DNA of 64,000 bases from Sinotaia quadrata. Its lineage: Eukaryota; Mollusca; Gastropoda; Architaenioglossa; Viviparidae. The DNA is taken from NCBI GenBank assembly GCA_028829895.1, contig CM054177.1, positions 45,713,164-45,777,163 of the forward strand, given 5' to 3'. The notes under the pieces are model-generated. The model was not told the origin of the DNA and searched no databases. It was given only the letters and a program-made list of their open reading frames with translations. Shown here in pieces: positions 35,700 through 48,893 of the stretch (position 1 is the stretch's first letter; the number at the start of each line of letters is the position of its first letter). The position numbers and the translations under genes are program-made.

Positions 35700-36260
35700 A
35701 TCGCCAAATAATACCTCCTCCTCTCTCTCTCTCTCTTAACTCCTCCCTTTATCTATCTCCTTTCCTCCATCTTTCTCTTTCCATCTTTATCCACATTGTG
35801 TAATTTCAATTCTATTTCTCTCCATCCTTTTTTGTCTTCTCTCTTTCCCCTTTGGTTTTTTTTTTACAGCTATTGTCCCTCCATTCTACCCTCCTCACAC
35901 CCACCCACACTCTGCCTCATTTTTCCTATCTTTCTCTAGCTCTCTCCCACCTAATCAGTCTCTCTATGTGTCTTTTTTGTTCAAAAGTATTCTATGTGTC
36001 TTTTTTGTTGATCAGTCTCTCTGTGTCTTTTTTGTTCAAAAGTCTATGTGTCTTTTTTGTTCAAAAATCTCTCGCCCCAGTCTCAAATTTTCTATCTTTT
36101 TCTCTGTTTCTTTCCTTCCCTTCTTCTCTTGTCTTCCCCTTTCCTTCCTTTCTGTCTAATTCGATCCGGTTACTTCTTTCTCTGAACCTTTCCCTCTCCC
36201 TCCTCAATAAATTCTTTGTTTTTCCTACCATTTATCTTTCCTTTTTCCTCCAAATTTACA
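35700..36260. repeat. pyrimidine-rich tract with 25-bp tandem repeat
   Basis: Over 500 bp of C/T-rich + strand. At 35938-36075 the unit TGTGTCTTTTTTGTTCAAAA recurs about four times. The Leu/Phe/Ser-rich open frame here is low complexity. Confidence 0.8.
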
Positions 36261-36299
36261 CTTTTCAGTTAGAGTAGATGACGCTATTCCTGATGTGGC

Positions 36300-36745
36300 C
36301 GAGTAAATCTACCTCTACCTATTTCTAAACTTAATTTGTTATATAAATTGTTCAATGTCAAAGTGACCCGACCTTCGGCATTGCTTGTACTGATATTTGT
36401 AATTGTCAAAGTTGGAAGTAAACAACTCAGGTGGAAGATAAGCTAGAAATTGCTGATGCAATCTAAACCACTTTCCAACTGGATGAGTAGTTTTATTATC
36501 ACATGCTTGAGATTTACAATAACGAGACCAGTCAATGGGCTGAGATTAAAAATCTACCTGCCGTAAATAATTCTATTGTCTAATCACTTTGAATTTGGAG
36601 TGGCAAGAAGTCTGGTCATAAAAGGTGGCCATTTGCTTAATAGTGAGTTAACTGACTAAATGAGAGACAATGGACTTAGAAATATTTCGAACATTTTTGC
36701 TATTGATATATACTTGCAATTTATGTGAGATGTATTATGTGAGAG
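36300..36745 (+). repeat. dispersed repeat R1, copy 1
   Basis: About 440 bp aligning end to end with 51254-51705. Shared blocks are CCTATTTCTAAACTTA, TTGTTATATAAATTGTT, GTAAACAACTCAGGT, GATGAGTAGTTTTT and TTTGCTATTGAT. No coding capacity is visible, so it is probably a non-autonomous mobile element. Confidence 0.75.
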
Positions 36746-36984
36746 GACTATTATTTCTACATATTGTGAACTATGATGCTATATGTAATGTTCTAAACAT
36801 TTGAAATTGTTTATGGTAAAATTATTCATAAACTATTATGCTATATTTATTATGCTGTGAGTGCGTGTGTATTGGGCTAATAAATACTGTTGCAGGAAAC
36901 TGTAAGTTGATACTTGAATGTAAGAGAATGGAGTTAAAGATGAATAAATTAGAAACTTAGCATTTGTTTCCTGATTATATTTTA

Positions 36985-37140
36985 CAGGGAATAAGCAACC
37001 TTCTTTCGTTTTACAGTTTACTTATTTATAAATAAACAACCTTCTTTCGTTTTACAGTTTACTTATTTATAAATAAACAACCTTCTTTCGTTTTACAGTT
37101 TACTTATTTATAAATTTATAAATAAACAACCTTCTTTCGT
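36985..37140. repeat. 41-bp tandem repeat, 4 copies
   Basis: Core CAACCTTCTTTCGTTTTACA; the third unit has a short internal duplication. Confidence 0.9.
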
Positions 37141-37309
37141 TTTACCTGATTTTCTCAGTGTACTCATTTATAAACCACTACAACTGTGGTAGACTTGAAA
37201 AGTTTCTATTCCCAGTTTAAAGTGTAAGGAATACACTGCACTCCATTGATGTATGGTGACAAAGTATGCTGACTACATTGTGGAATTTCTGGTATAAGGA
37301 AGCAGTGTA

Positions 37310-37850
37310 GCTTGATGTGAACATTACGACAACTGTGTAGCTGGACGTGAACATCTAATGTATGCACGAGAACTGTGCACGAGAAGCTTGACTTGAACAT
37401 TACGAGAACTGTGTAGCTTGACTTGAACATTACGAGAACTGTGTAGCTTGACTTGAACATTACGAGAACTATGTAGCTTGAACATTACGAGAACTGTGTA
37501 GCTTGACTTGAACATTACGAGAACTATGTAGCTTGAACATTACGAGAACTGTGTAGCTTGACGTGAACATTACGAGAACTATGTAGCTTGACTTGAACAT
37601 TACGAGAACTATGTAGCTTGACTTGAACATTACGAGAACTGTGTAGCTTGACTTGAACATTACGAGAACTATGTAGCTTGAACATTACGAGAACTGTGTA
37701 GCTTGACGTGAACATTACGAGAACTGTGTAGCTGGACGTGAACATCACGAGAATTGTGCAGTTGGACTTGAACATTTAATGCATGCATGAGCATTCTCTA
37801 GCTTGACGTGAACATTACGAGAACAGTGTAGCTTGATGTGAACATTTATC
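37310..37850. repeat. 30-bp minisatellite with 24-25-bp variants, about 18 copies
   Basis: Core ATTACGAGAACTGTGTAG, some copies missing the ACTTG step. It runs directly into a 40-bp array of related sequence. Confidence 0.92.
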
Positions 37851-37854
37851 ATAC

Positions 37855-38305
37855 ACAAAAATCTGTGTAGCCGAGTAAACATTTAATTCATACACGAGAA
37901 CTGTGTAACTTGACATCAACATTTAATGCATACACGAGAATTGTGTAACTTGAGTCAACATTTAATGCATACACGAGAACTGTGTAACTTGACGTCAACA
38001 TCTAATGCATACACGAGAATTGTGTAACTTGACGTCAACATTTAATTCATGCACGAGAACTGTGTAACTTGACGTCAACATCTAATGCATACACGAGAAC
38101 TGTGTAACTTGACGTCAACATTTAATTCATGCACGAGAACTGTGTAACTTGACGTCAACATCTAATGCATACACGAGAACTGTGTAACTTGACGTCAACA
38201 TTTAATTCATGCACGAGAACTGTGTAACTTGACGTCAACATTTAATTCATGCACGAGAACTGTGTAACTTGACGTCAACATTTAATTCATGCACGAGAAC
38301 TGAAT
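37855..38305. repeat. 40-bp minisatellite, about 11 copies, with 80-bp higher-order pattern
   Basis: Core CGAGAACTGTGTAACTTG. From 37980 to 38200 units ending TCTAATGCAT alternate with units ending TTTAATTCAT; the last units are all the second type. Confidence 0.92.
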
Positions 38306-38669
38306 TCATGCAACCACAATAACAATTCTCAACAATACTGAACGCATCCGACGGCTTTCTTTGTAAGTACACATTTATTTCAGACACTGATTGAATACAA
38401 CAACAGTCTTCTCAGTACATTAACAGATCTGTTGCAAGTGAGGATTATTAATAAGGCATATTTCTCAGTTTCTACCAAAATATACCTCATTCACAATCAG
38501 ATTCTTTTGGTTGTCATGGAAATTGAACGAATTAGGCTACAGGAAGTAATATTACCTACATCGTATGCTGGTTAGATTTATGGTAGTAATGAATAAATAA
38601 TACTCATTCAATTAGGATAATGCAAAAATAATATCCTTTCACTAACGATGTCTGAATTATGTTCTTATA

Positions 38670-38815
38670 AAAAAAATTCAGATGACAGTAAAACATATTT
38701 TAACATATTGAGAGTTATGCAGTAATCATCTAATAGCAAACAAAAAATTGAAATGACAGTAAAACATATTTAACATATTGCGAGTTATGCAGTAATGATC
38801 TAATAGCACAACAAA
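38670..38815. repeat. about 70-bp tandem duplication
   Basis: Two copies sharing ATGACAGTAAAACATATT and GAGTTATGCAGTAAT. Confidence 0.85.
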
Positions 38816-39095
38816 AAAAAAAAAGAAATCACAAGGAAACCATTTTAGATGAAATAACGGAGTGATTTCATTGATTAATTTGTCTGATTAAAAGTGCTGA
38901 AGTGAATAAATTATGCTTGCAAAGCTTTTGTATGGCGATTTTTAATGTTTTATAGTGTACCTCAATCAAGGGACATAAATAAGTCATCCTTCCTGCGTGT
39001 CATGGTTATCTACCATAGATACAACTGTAATACTAAGCAGAAATCCAGTTTCATTTATGGGCTCCTGATTTTATGTTACTGAATAGCCACTGTCC

Positions 39096-39105
39096 CATCA
39101 CACAC

Positions 39106-39170
<65 letters not shown>
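39096..39170. repeat. (CA)n microsatellite
   Basis: CA run with one CG interruption. Confidence 0.95.
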
Positions 39171-39171
<1 letters not shown>

Positions 39172-40523
39172 AACATGCATCAAATCCACACAACAAACAT
39201 CACACCCACACAACATACATCACACCCATATGCATACCTCACAAAACACACACAAAATTCCTTAACTTTATCTCACATAATTTACTCTTTTTTCAAGCCT
39301 TATCATACCTTATGAGTAATAAATAAAATGTATCCACCACTGATATATTTCGTCGGTTTGAATATAAGTCACAGATACGCTAGGGTACTCTGACAGATTT
39401 CATTTAAAAAGAAAAAACCCCAACCAATATCCATTGAAACTAGTGACAGCAGTTTGCTACGATACCGATCATTGTAAAACTTTAACCATGGAAACTTGTG
39501 ATCACTCTGACCTTGTTAGTAAATTAATTAATCAATTAATTTATCAGCCACTGACAACAGAGTGCTGGTAAATTAGTCAAGTAAATTACAGCCATTAAAA
39601 GCGAGCGCCTAAGAATGAATGTAACATCTTTGAAGAATAAAATCAGGAGAATGGAGATGTGAGGAGTTTCTTTACAAGAATGATTTTGTGCGATTTGTAA
39701 ATCGGTTCGAGTGGCCGACTTGTCTAAGTAAGCAAATTTCCAAAAGGAGCTTTGATGAGCGCTCTCAGTGCAACACGGAACCAATCGTAGGTCTAGACTT
39801 TAAAACCCACTACAAGTGAAAAGGGAACTCAGTATTATTAACAGTCAAATGCGTCCTACATTTTCCACCCGAGCTGGAATTGAACCACATTGAGTAATGG
39901 AGCTCTAATGTCGTACTCACGTCTGCGTCACTACTGTCCCTAACGAATAATTACTCTAGCGAAGAGAAGATTACTCTGTTACTGAATCTTTCAGACGTAA
40001 GCAATTTTCATTATAGAAGAGTGATTCCCCTAAACGCAGAGAGGGGTCTGACTGGCGGTGAAACAGACTGCCAATCAATCTGCTCGACTTCACCTAAGAG
40101 AGAGCACTCCCAACATTCGCTAGTTTCGTGCTAAGAGATAACTTCCAGTGGCAGTGAATGATACTTTCAATCCGGCCTACTGCTTATAAAGGTCAAATGA
40201 AACATGGTCGGAAATGTGCGCCGGAAATGACCAGCGTCTGCAAATGTCAGACCGTCTGTTCGATAATTGTGGATAGAGTTCCTTCCCCTTTTTATGAAAA
40301 TAAAAGTAGCTTGCAGATGTTCAACCCCCACCCACCAGATTGCATATTATAGTGTTTACCTTCGTGTAAGGAACGTGACTATAAGGAACGTGACTGTAAG
40401 TACACGACGTAATCAGTAGTTGATCATTGTTCTCACACGGGTTTTTAGTTACATAACCCCGAGGTCCATTTTGGATCTTTATGAATATATTCTATCACTT
40501 CCACCATCACTACCACCACTACC

Positions 40524-40526
40524 ACC

Positions 40527-40584
<58 letters not shown>
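40524..40584. repeat. (CA)n microsatellite
   Basis: Uninterrupted CA run. Confidence 0.95.
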
Positions 40585-40588
<4 letters not shown>

Positions 40589-40984
40589 TTCCAAGAACGC
40601 AATGACTAGTTTTTGTACGTGCAACGATAAAGTACTTTTAAATGATAAATATTGATCGTATAAGGTACAGCAATGGTGCTAAACTCAAGAAATAAAGTTA
40701 AAGAAAAGATAATCGAAAGGAATTGAAATGATGAAAAGTTAATTGAGCAGGAAATATTAGTTGTGACTGCTGCAAGTTGTTTATTTTCATAGACTAACTT
40801 TGTGTGGTGAGTAAACCAAAGCAAACGCTTAACGCACAGTAATGCAACTAACAGCCTCGAAAAATCACTACTTAAAACGAGCATCCATCATGATTTATTT
40901 TCTTCTCTCTTTTCTTTTTACTTTTATTTTATAGATATATCCCCGTAATTTCGATTGTCGACAGTCTTATATGGAAACAATTTC

Positions 40985-41350
40985 CCAACAATTAGTAACT
41001 GAACCCTTATAGCTTTTCACAAAACAATTAGTAACTGAACCCTTATAGCTTTTCACAAAACAATTAGTAACTGAACCCTTATAGCTTTTCACAAAACAAT
41101 TAGTAACTGAACCCTTATAGCTTTTCACAAAACAATTAGTAACTGAACCCTTATAGCTTTTCACAAAACAATTAGTAACTGAACCCTTATAGCTTTTCAC
41201 AAAACAATTAGTAACTGAACCCTTATAGCTTTTCACAAAACAATTAGTAACTGAACCCTTATAGCTTTTCACAAAACAATTAGTAACTGAACCCTTATAG
41301 CTTTTCACAAAACAATTAGTAACTGAAACATTATAGCTTTTGACAAAACA
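40985..41350. repeat. 36-bp minisatellite, 10 copies, nearly perfect
   Basis: Core GTAACTGAACCCTTATAG. Nine consecutive units are identical over the visible length; only the right end varies (CCC becomes ACA). Confidence 0.95.
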
Positions 41351-42034
41351 ATTTGTGTAATTTACCTTAATGTTTAACGAAAATTAAATTCCCTTGCAGC
41401 TCAATCAGATTACTTTTATTTGTGAGAAAGAATAAGGAGAACTCAGTTTGTCACGTCATAGCTCATTTATAATTGTAAACTAACGTCATGTAGACAATCA
41501 TACACTGACTGACTGTAGATCGTAATAAGTGGCAATTTATACACATCTGTAGACTCATTCTTCCAGAAATAGTCTTTACGATAAACTGTAATTTACGATA
41601 ATATATCATATGTATAGAATGGGGATGGGAGGATGTCATTTTTAGTAGCATAGAATGAGACAATAACGTTTGCACGTTAGTCATAATCATAGTCATAGTG
41701 CGATTGCACACAAACCTATATTGGACCATCTAATGTTCTTGTTTTTGTCTTTTATTTCCCTGTACGGTAAATTAACTTATAAAATGAAATATATATGAAA
41801 TTATAAAACGCAATATCGATGACAAAAATCATGACCATTCTTCTTCATCGTTTAGTGAACATGAACACGTTTATACGCTGTGGGCCAATACTGTGCCAAC
41901 TGCAGACATATTTTTTTAAACAAATGTGTCACTGATTGACAGTATCCAGTACTTGTATTTAAAACCCAGTTCTTGACATATTTCCAAATGGCTTTTCCCA
42001 GTTATCTCCCTTCCAAATATATGTTCTGATAGTT

Positions 42035-42155
42035 TACACAGTTGTTTGTTGTATGAGATTTTAATGTACACCAAATGCTGTCAAGTTCTAAATTATGCTA
42101 ATTGTTTGTTGTATGAGATTTTAAAGTACACCAAATGCTGTCTTATGCTAATTGT
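42035..42155. repeat. about 63-bp tandem duplication
   Basis: Two copies of TTGTTTGTTGTATGAGATTT and ACACCAAATGCTGTC. Confidence 0.85.
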
Positions 42156-42769
42156 TTGATTTACTTGTAATAGACCTAAAATCTTCTTTGAGGTCCATCA
42201 AAATATATTTCTTGGCCACAGACGAACACTTCTCAGGCGTGAAATAATCAAGATGCATTATTAGTAGAAAGGGGCGCGGAGCATGGAGGAAAGCGATTTT
42301 GAAAATGAAGAACAAACATTTAAAATTATTTAATATTATTTTCAAAACGCAAAGCTAGGTTTAGTTATAAATCAATGTTTTTTCGATTGTTGCTGTAAGT
42401 AATAGCCTTATATGCTTTTCTGTTTGAAATTTTCTCTCTTATTTTCTCTCTTACCTAATTATATTTATGATTTTAAAAACATCGAATATTCGTTTGTATA
42501 ATAAATAATATATTTTGTTTTATACATAATCTGTAGGTGATAATCTGTAAATAAATGCATTGGACTTTATTTAGATGTTTCATATAAATTGTTTAAAACA
42601 GTATATTGAGACGATGCAAGGTTATTTACTTTCAATAATACGAAGCAGATAATTCTCTACAGACTTTTAAAATACTTTAAATTATGGAACTTTGTTCGTT
42701 GCTGTTATTTTATTCTCCTATCATTCACACATGTCTGAACAGGAAATTCTTTTAACGCAAACGGGACGT

Positions 42770-43170
42770 AACTCTAACACATCGAACAGCAATAGATTTG
42801 AGAGATATAGAAAACGTTCTTTGACAGAACTTAGCACCAACTCTAACAGTTCTAATAGTACACCAACTCTACTATAAAATCACCAAATCTGATAGTACTA
42901 AGCACCAACTCCACAAGCACCAAGCATAACCTCTAACAGAACTAAGCACAAGCTTGGCGCTGATAGTACTCAGCACAAACTCTGCTGACTCAAGTACTAT
43001 CTCAGTACTGACATCATTCCTTTAGGTACTAGAACTAATTCTACAAGTACCGGATATATATACCAGTGTCAGACATATTTCTGCTAGTACCAGATATATT
43101 TCGACAAGAGCTGGATATATCCCTACTTGTACCGGATATATCTCTACTAGGACCGACACCAATTCTACAA
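42770..43170. repeat. irregular CTAACAG/CACCAACTC/TACTAG array
   Basis: Short degenerate motifs such as AGCACCAACTCTAACA and TACTAGTACCGGATATAT recur irregularly. Confidence 0.55.
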
Positions 43171-43519
43171 ATACTAAGAAAGGGCAAAAAGCACTTGACT
43201 GAAGCAAATTGTAGTAAACTGTTACAACGAAAACCGATTTAACAACTAGAAAGCAAACTGACTGATTCCCGGAAACGAGATAAAATACAGTTTCTGTCCG
43301 TTTTTCTACACACTTCCCATTCCTTCTTCATCGTCCTCAACCACATACTAATTCGGCTTAATGTCAAGGTGACATAGCATACTGAGATATATATAAAAAA
43401 CAAAAGCTTTGACAACAAAATACATGCAGAGTTTATGTACTGTCCCACTATGTATGAAGCCATAAATGATAATTTAGTTTAAAGTTTTCCTTGGACAACG
43501 GTAATTACTTTGTCTTATC

Positions 43520-43925
43520 AATAAACATCAAGATCAAGACACTGATATTTGTAACCATCCAGATCAAGACACTGATGTCTGTAAACATCCAGATCAAGAA
43601 ACTGATGTCTGTAAACATCCAGGTCAAGAAAGTGATGTCTGTAAACATCCAGATCAAGAAACTGAAGTATGTAAACATCCAGATCAAGACACTGATGTCT
43701 GTAAACATCCAGATCAAGACACTGATGTCTGTAAATATCCAGATTAAGACACTGATGTCTGTAAATATCCACATCAAGACACTGATGTCTGTAAATATCC
43801 ACATCAATACATTGATGTCTGTAAATATCTAGATCAAGATACTGATGTCTCTAAATATATCCGGATCAAGAGAATGATGTCTGTAAATATCCAAATCATC
43901 TGTAAATATCAAGATCAAGACGCCG
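43520..43925. repeat. 30-bp minisatellite, about 13 copies
   Basis: Core TGTCTGTAAACATCCAGA. Left copies read AAACATCC and right copies AAATATCC, a simple gradient of variants. Confidence 0.93.
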
Positions 43926-44011
43926 ATTCTTTGATTTGAAACAATTAAAAGAAAAAGACTAGGTCTCATTAATGCCAAACATTTTCTGGTCGGTTGGCAC
44001 TAACAACGTCG

Positions 44012-44412
44012 CGCTTCTCATTACTGTAACATATTTCTCATTCCTTCTCATTACTGTAACATATTTCTCATTCCTTCTCATTACTGTAACATATTTCTCA
44101 TTCCTTCTCATTACTGTAACATATTTCTCATTACTTCTCATTACTGTAACATATTTCTCATTCCTTCTCATTACTGTAACATATTTCTCATTCCTTCTCA
44201 TTACTGTAACATATTTCTCATTCCTTCTCATTACTGTAACACATTTCTCATTCCTTCTCATTACTGTAACACATTTCTCATTCCTTCTCATTACTGTAAC
44301 ACATTTCTCATTCCTTCTCATTACTGTAACACATTTCTCATTCCTTCTCATTACTGTAACACATTTCTCATTCCTTCTCATTACTGTAACATATTTCTCA
44401 TTCCTTCTCATA
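44012..44412. repeat. 30-bp minisatellite, about 13 copies
   Basis: Core CATTACTGTAACATATTT. A block of five copies reads CACATTT instead of CATATTT. It is unrelated in sequence to the 30-bp array 90 bp to its left. Confidence 0.94.
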
Positions 44413-44540
44413 CATGAGTGCACCTGCAAGCAAGGGGCGGTAACTCAAACCAGTATAACCTGTCTCTTTCTCATTAAACAGACATACATGAGCGAACCTG
44501 CAAGCAAGGGGCGGTAACTCAAACCAGTATAAACTGTCTC
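44408..44540. repeat. about 72-bp tandem duplication
   Basis: Two copies with CCTGCAAGCAAGGGGCGGTA and CTCAAACCAGTATAA. Confidence 0.9.
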
Positions 44541-44789
44541 TTAGCAAATGTCTTGTCTGCCTTTCTCTAAAGTCTAGGCTCAACCCCGGGTGAGAAAACT
44601 ACTTTTAATTATCTCGGCAGCCCAGAAAAATCAGGCTCTTGACTGGCCGAGGCAGGAAGAAGATGTATTATAGCGACACACAACCAGTCGGGTAAGTAAC
44701 TAAACAAGAAAATGCAGTAGAGCAGTCGTGGCGGGACATGATTAATTGAACAAATGACTGATCTAGAGAATACAGTAGATCTGTAGACA

Positions 44790-44990
44790 CCTGATCTTGG
44801 AGGCGGTTAACGATAGTGGCCAGAATTAGGCACCATGTGTTGGAGGCGGTTAAGGGTAGTGGCCAGAATTAGACACAGATCTTGGAGGCGGTTAACGATA
44901 GTAGCCAGAATTAGAATTAAATACCAGGTCTTGGAGGTGGTTAACGATAGTGGCCAGAATTAGACACCACGTCTTGGAGGCAGTAAATTA
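44790..44990. repeat. about 50-bp tandem repeat, 4 copies
   Basis: Core TTGGAGGCGGTTAACGATAG, then TGGCCAGAATTAGACACC. Confidence 0.88.
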
Positions 44991-45656
44991 ACAGATCAAA
45001 TACTAACGCACCTGCCTCTCAAAATGATTATTTAAAAACAAATTAAAAAAATATGTTTTAAATAACATTATTTTCAGGAATTAAATATTCGTATTACTAA
45101 TTTATGTGATGCTCTGAGTAGCGCTAATAATAGACGAATAGTAACATCATGCAAGGCACTCCCGAAGACGTCTGATTACGTTATAAACAATGACGTATAT
45201 GATGCCAGGTCAGCACTGCCACCGTTTCTGACTCGGATCCTTGCTGAATGAGGTCCATACATCCTCTAAATCAGGTGTTCATCACCCGATCTTCAGTGGA
45301 TCAAGTTGCATGTGACCACATCCTTGCTACATCATATCTACGTCAGTAGTGTGCAGGTGATCAGGTAATCAAGTTTTGAAAATAGTACCATAATTTAGAA
45401 TTGTTATCATCTACCAGGTATCAAAACTAGTTCATGTTAAGTCACCAGTCCTGCAAACATTGTCTTGCCACAATCTTAGGATGTTTCTCAGGCAGTAAAC
45501 ATAACCTCACGCTAAATCTATCGCCACTCTAGGTCAGTGGAGAATATCTCCAGCTCATGTAGCCACCGTGACCCCGCTGGGTCAGGTCATCGTGACATAT
45601 AGGTCGCCTCTCTCTCGGTGTTGAAGTTCAGTCACACCGGTCGCCAGCGCCATCTG

Positions 45657-45823
45657 TTAGGCAGCAAACCGGATGCCTTGCTGTCGACGCGCTTGTAGCT
45701 CTTCAGTCTGCCACGTGTAGTAGATGTAGACGGGTGTGTAGTGGCGTTCTCCTCGTGTGTTCTCGTCGTCATCTTCGTCATGTGTCTGCGAGGAACCTAA
45801 TGCATATGGCGCGAAGGAGGGCG
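45657..45823 (-). CDS. right ARRDC gene, terminal coding exon
   Basis: Phase 1 entry after acceptor ATGTTTCAG. 54 codons and stop TAA: PSFAPYALGSSQTHDEDDDE and onward to RQQGIRFAA. Found by splice phase and the PPSF join. High GC against an AT-rich flank supports it. Confidence 0.85.
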
Positions 45824-48800
45824 CTGAAACATGCAGGGCGTGGAGAAAATTCTTTTTAAAATAAAAACATCTTATTTAAATTGGCATTAAAATGATTAAT
45901 TAGTTTTAAAATAATTTTACGCTAAATTGTGTTTCTGATTTGACTGTTTTCTTTTCAATAAAAAAAATAATTCTCGATCAAAGAACATAGTCCTTACTTG
46001 AGACTAAGTTTAAATAATATAATTATAGGCCTCACGCCTCCCCATTTTCACGTCTTACTAAAACGTTTGAATATTCCTATCTTACTAACATATTAATATT
46101 CCTTACTAAAACGTCTTAATATTCCTATCTTACCAAAACATCTTAATATTTCTATCTTACTAATACGTCTTAACATCCATATGTTACTTAAACGTCTTAA
46201 TATTTTATCTTACTAAAACATCTTAATATTCCTAAACGTAATTAACGGTTTCTGGATTTATTGATCTTTTCACGGACGATTCATTTAAAGCAGTAAAGCG
46301 GTTACAGACTCACATTTCGTGTTTTAAAACAAAAAGAAATTAAGTAACTTTTCTCGTCCGATTAGCACTACTAAAGATGCCACTTCGTTAATTTATTTTT
46401 CGTGTGTCAAAAATCACTTCCGGCGAACCACTCGGTTCTACTGAACGGAATCTTTTATATAATTTTATTTCCAGTCTCTGCTGATTCTGCTAGAGACAGA
46501 CTTAATGCATTATTTTGGGGAATTTCTTGAAAGAAAAATTGTTATTTTTCTTCAAAAACCATCACTTTCGGTTTCTAATCGGATCTTGTACTAGGCAATG
46601 TATCACTTGCGGTTTTCAATTAATCTTCTACAAAAGCTTTCCTTTTCTATAATATAAAATAAATCACAGGCGGCTTTCAGTCAGATCTATCACAAACACT
46701 CACTCTCTCTCTATCGACTTCCACTTGCGGTGTTCACTCGAATCTGTCACAAATGCTATCAATTTTAAAACCAATCATCACAATTACGATTTACAGTGAG
46801 AGTTATTCAATTTCTTGATAAAATTTAATTTCGGATCTAAAAGATAATTCACTCTATAAATTCGATTAAGGCATCGATTCGCATCTATTGAGCCTGCCTA
46901 ATTAGTTTACCAAAAAGAAAAACAAAATGATAGAAAGGAAAAACAAATATAATTATCTGCTACTCTAGCACTGCACGATTGATTTCATTTCTGACGTCTC
47001 TCCCAATACCGTATTAAACACCAAGATGTAAATTCTACTTTCTGTTAAGAATGACTCAACATAAAAACTTCAACCAACGAATGTGATACAGGGGATTACG
47101 AAGCGGCCCGTCAGCCATTGCTCCAGACCGGGCTTGGCCAGCCATTTGTGGTGAGGAATGCTGCCTGACTGGGGATGGTGGCGACAGTTGGTGAGCTGCT
47201 AGGTACCGTTGGACGACCGACTGTAAAGGCACAGTTCCAACCATGATCTCCATGGGCACGTTCAGGTCAAAGCCCGCACCCACAGGTTCAACACGCATCT
47301 AACGAAGAGAAAGTCATGTATTACAATGGATGCAAGTGTTTGTTGCTCTGTACTTGATTATGAAGTATAATCTCGCATGAAGGGCAGTTCAAACTAATTT
47401 TCTGAAGACTATAGACTAATAATGGCTGCCATTCCTTTTATTTTTTAAGCCAAGCATTATATTTAGATGCATGAAGCACTTCTAGTTTCAATAGAGCAAA
47501 ATACTTTTCTGAGTTTTTCTCCTTCCTTACATTATCTACTTCTGATACAACTTTGGGTTTCCTGATAACTTTCCATGTCTGACACTAGCTTCCTCCTATC
47601 AAACATGGTCAAATGACCGAACAACATAAATTACACATAATTTGCCCAGTCAATGGGAAACACTATACTCTTGACAGCAAACAACAGTTGTATCAGAATT
47701 AGATAATGTAAGGAAGGAGAAAAACTCAGAAAAGTGTTTTGCTCTATTGCAGTCTCATCTGGATGCAACTCACTGACATCTTAATGACGTTATACCTTTA
47801 ATGTTATCACTTGTACATAACATAACGACCTTTCCTTTAGTGGTCAGTGCTGTCGCCCCATTATCACTGCTGATGCTTTTGATAAGTATACAAGCTAGCA
47901 AAATACGATAGCGATGACAAGCAGAATAATGCATTAAGTAAACAATTATAAAAGCTGGTTTACAAGAAGAAATATAATATTAATTTGTCATAACATAGTA
48001 AAAGCATAATAAAATACAAAGAAAAGAATATTTCAATGCATCTACGAAAAACATACAATTGAAAGTGCACAAAACAATGTATTAATTGAACATTATTAGT
48101 ATACAAGGGGAATGTTGGGATTGATTATTATTGTTACACATCACGTGCAACTCCAAATCAACTCAACACATTTACAGTGCTCATTCAACACTACACATTC
48201 ACAGCACATCTACAATCATTTAACACTACACATTTACATCACGTCTCCAGCTCAGTCAACGTTACATATTCACAGCACATCTCTATAACTCATTTCAACA
48301 CTACACATTCACAGCATATCTATAAATCATTCCAACACTACACATTCACAGCATATCTATAAATCATTCCAACACTACACATTCACAGCATATCTATAAA
48401 TCATTCCAACACTCCAATTTCAAAGCACACCTGTAACTCATTCCAACACTATACATTCACATAACATCTAAAAGTCATTCTAGGACAACATTCACAACAC
48501 ATCTAAAAGTCATTCTAGCAAACAACACAATCACATCTTCAACTCACCTCTAAGGTGTATTTAATGTCGATAATGCTGCACCCACGAGGGGAAGACGACG
48601 GTAAAGGGGGGATAACTAGCTTCTCGTTCTCCCAGATGTCACTGTCGCCAGCAGGAATGCTGCCACGTTTTACTTTCATGATCTGTTGCGTCATGGCACG
48701 AGATTTACAAGGCGTGTGATATATGACAGTCTTGGGAGGAGAAAAAAGTGAAAGAAATGTTACAGAACCTATGACAAGATGAAAGGTCGCTAACAGACAT

Positions 48801-48845
48801 TGTCTGTTATTGTTCTGGAACTATTTTGACTGATTTACTGTAATA

Positions 48846-48893
<48 letters not shown>

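Larger units (their letters stand above)
28710..45656. other. intergenic region between the two ARRDC paralogs
   Basis: About 17 kb. It includes the upstream region of the left gene and the unmapped 3' UTR of the right gene. It is dominated by tandem arrays (listed separately). Stretches at 28760-30160, 31000-31600, 33630-35690, 38830-39080, 39330-40500 and 41400-42030 show no gene, only ordinary AT-rich DNA with a GC-richer patch at 31050-31350. Confidence 0.65.
47299..48547 (-). other. right ARRDC gene intron with fold-back element and inverted-repeat arm
   Basis: Holds a 62-bp-arm fold-back (47489-47749), the left arm of a large inverted repeat (48006-48259) and a 37-bp tandem repeat (48280-48540). 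Confidence 0.8.

Noticed and set aside
35852..36277. Leu/Phe/Ser-rich 141-codon frame resembling a membrane protein
   Set aside because: Lies in a pyrimidine-rich low-complexity tract, which always yields hydrophobic codons.
40967..41308. 113-codon frame of 12-residue repeats
   Set aside because: 36-bp minisatellite artefact.
30170..44412. CRISPR-like regular repeats
   Set aside because: Units are contiguous with no unique spacers, and the genome is eukaryotic with introns.
43959..44517. Overlapping frames of 156 and 181 codons on opposite strands
   Set aside because: 30-bp minisatellite artefact.
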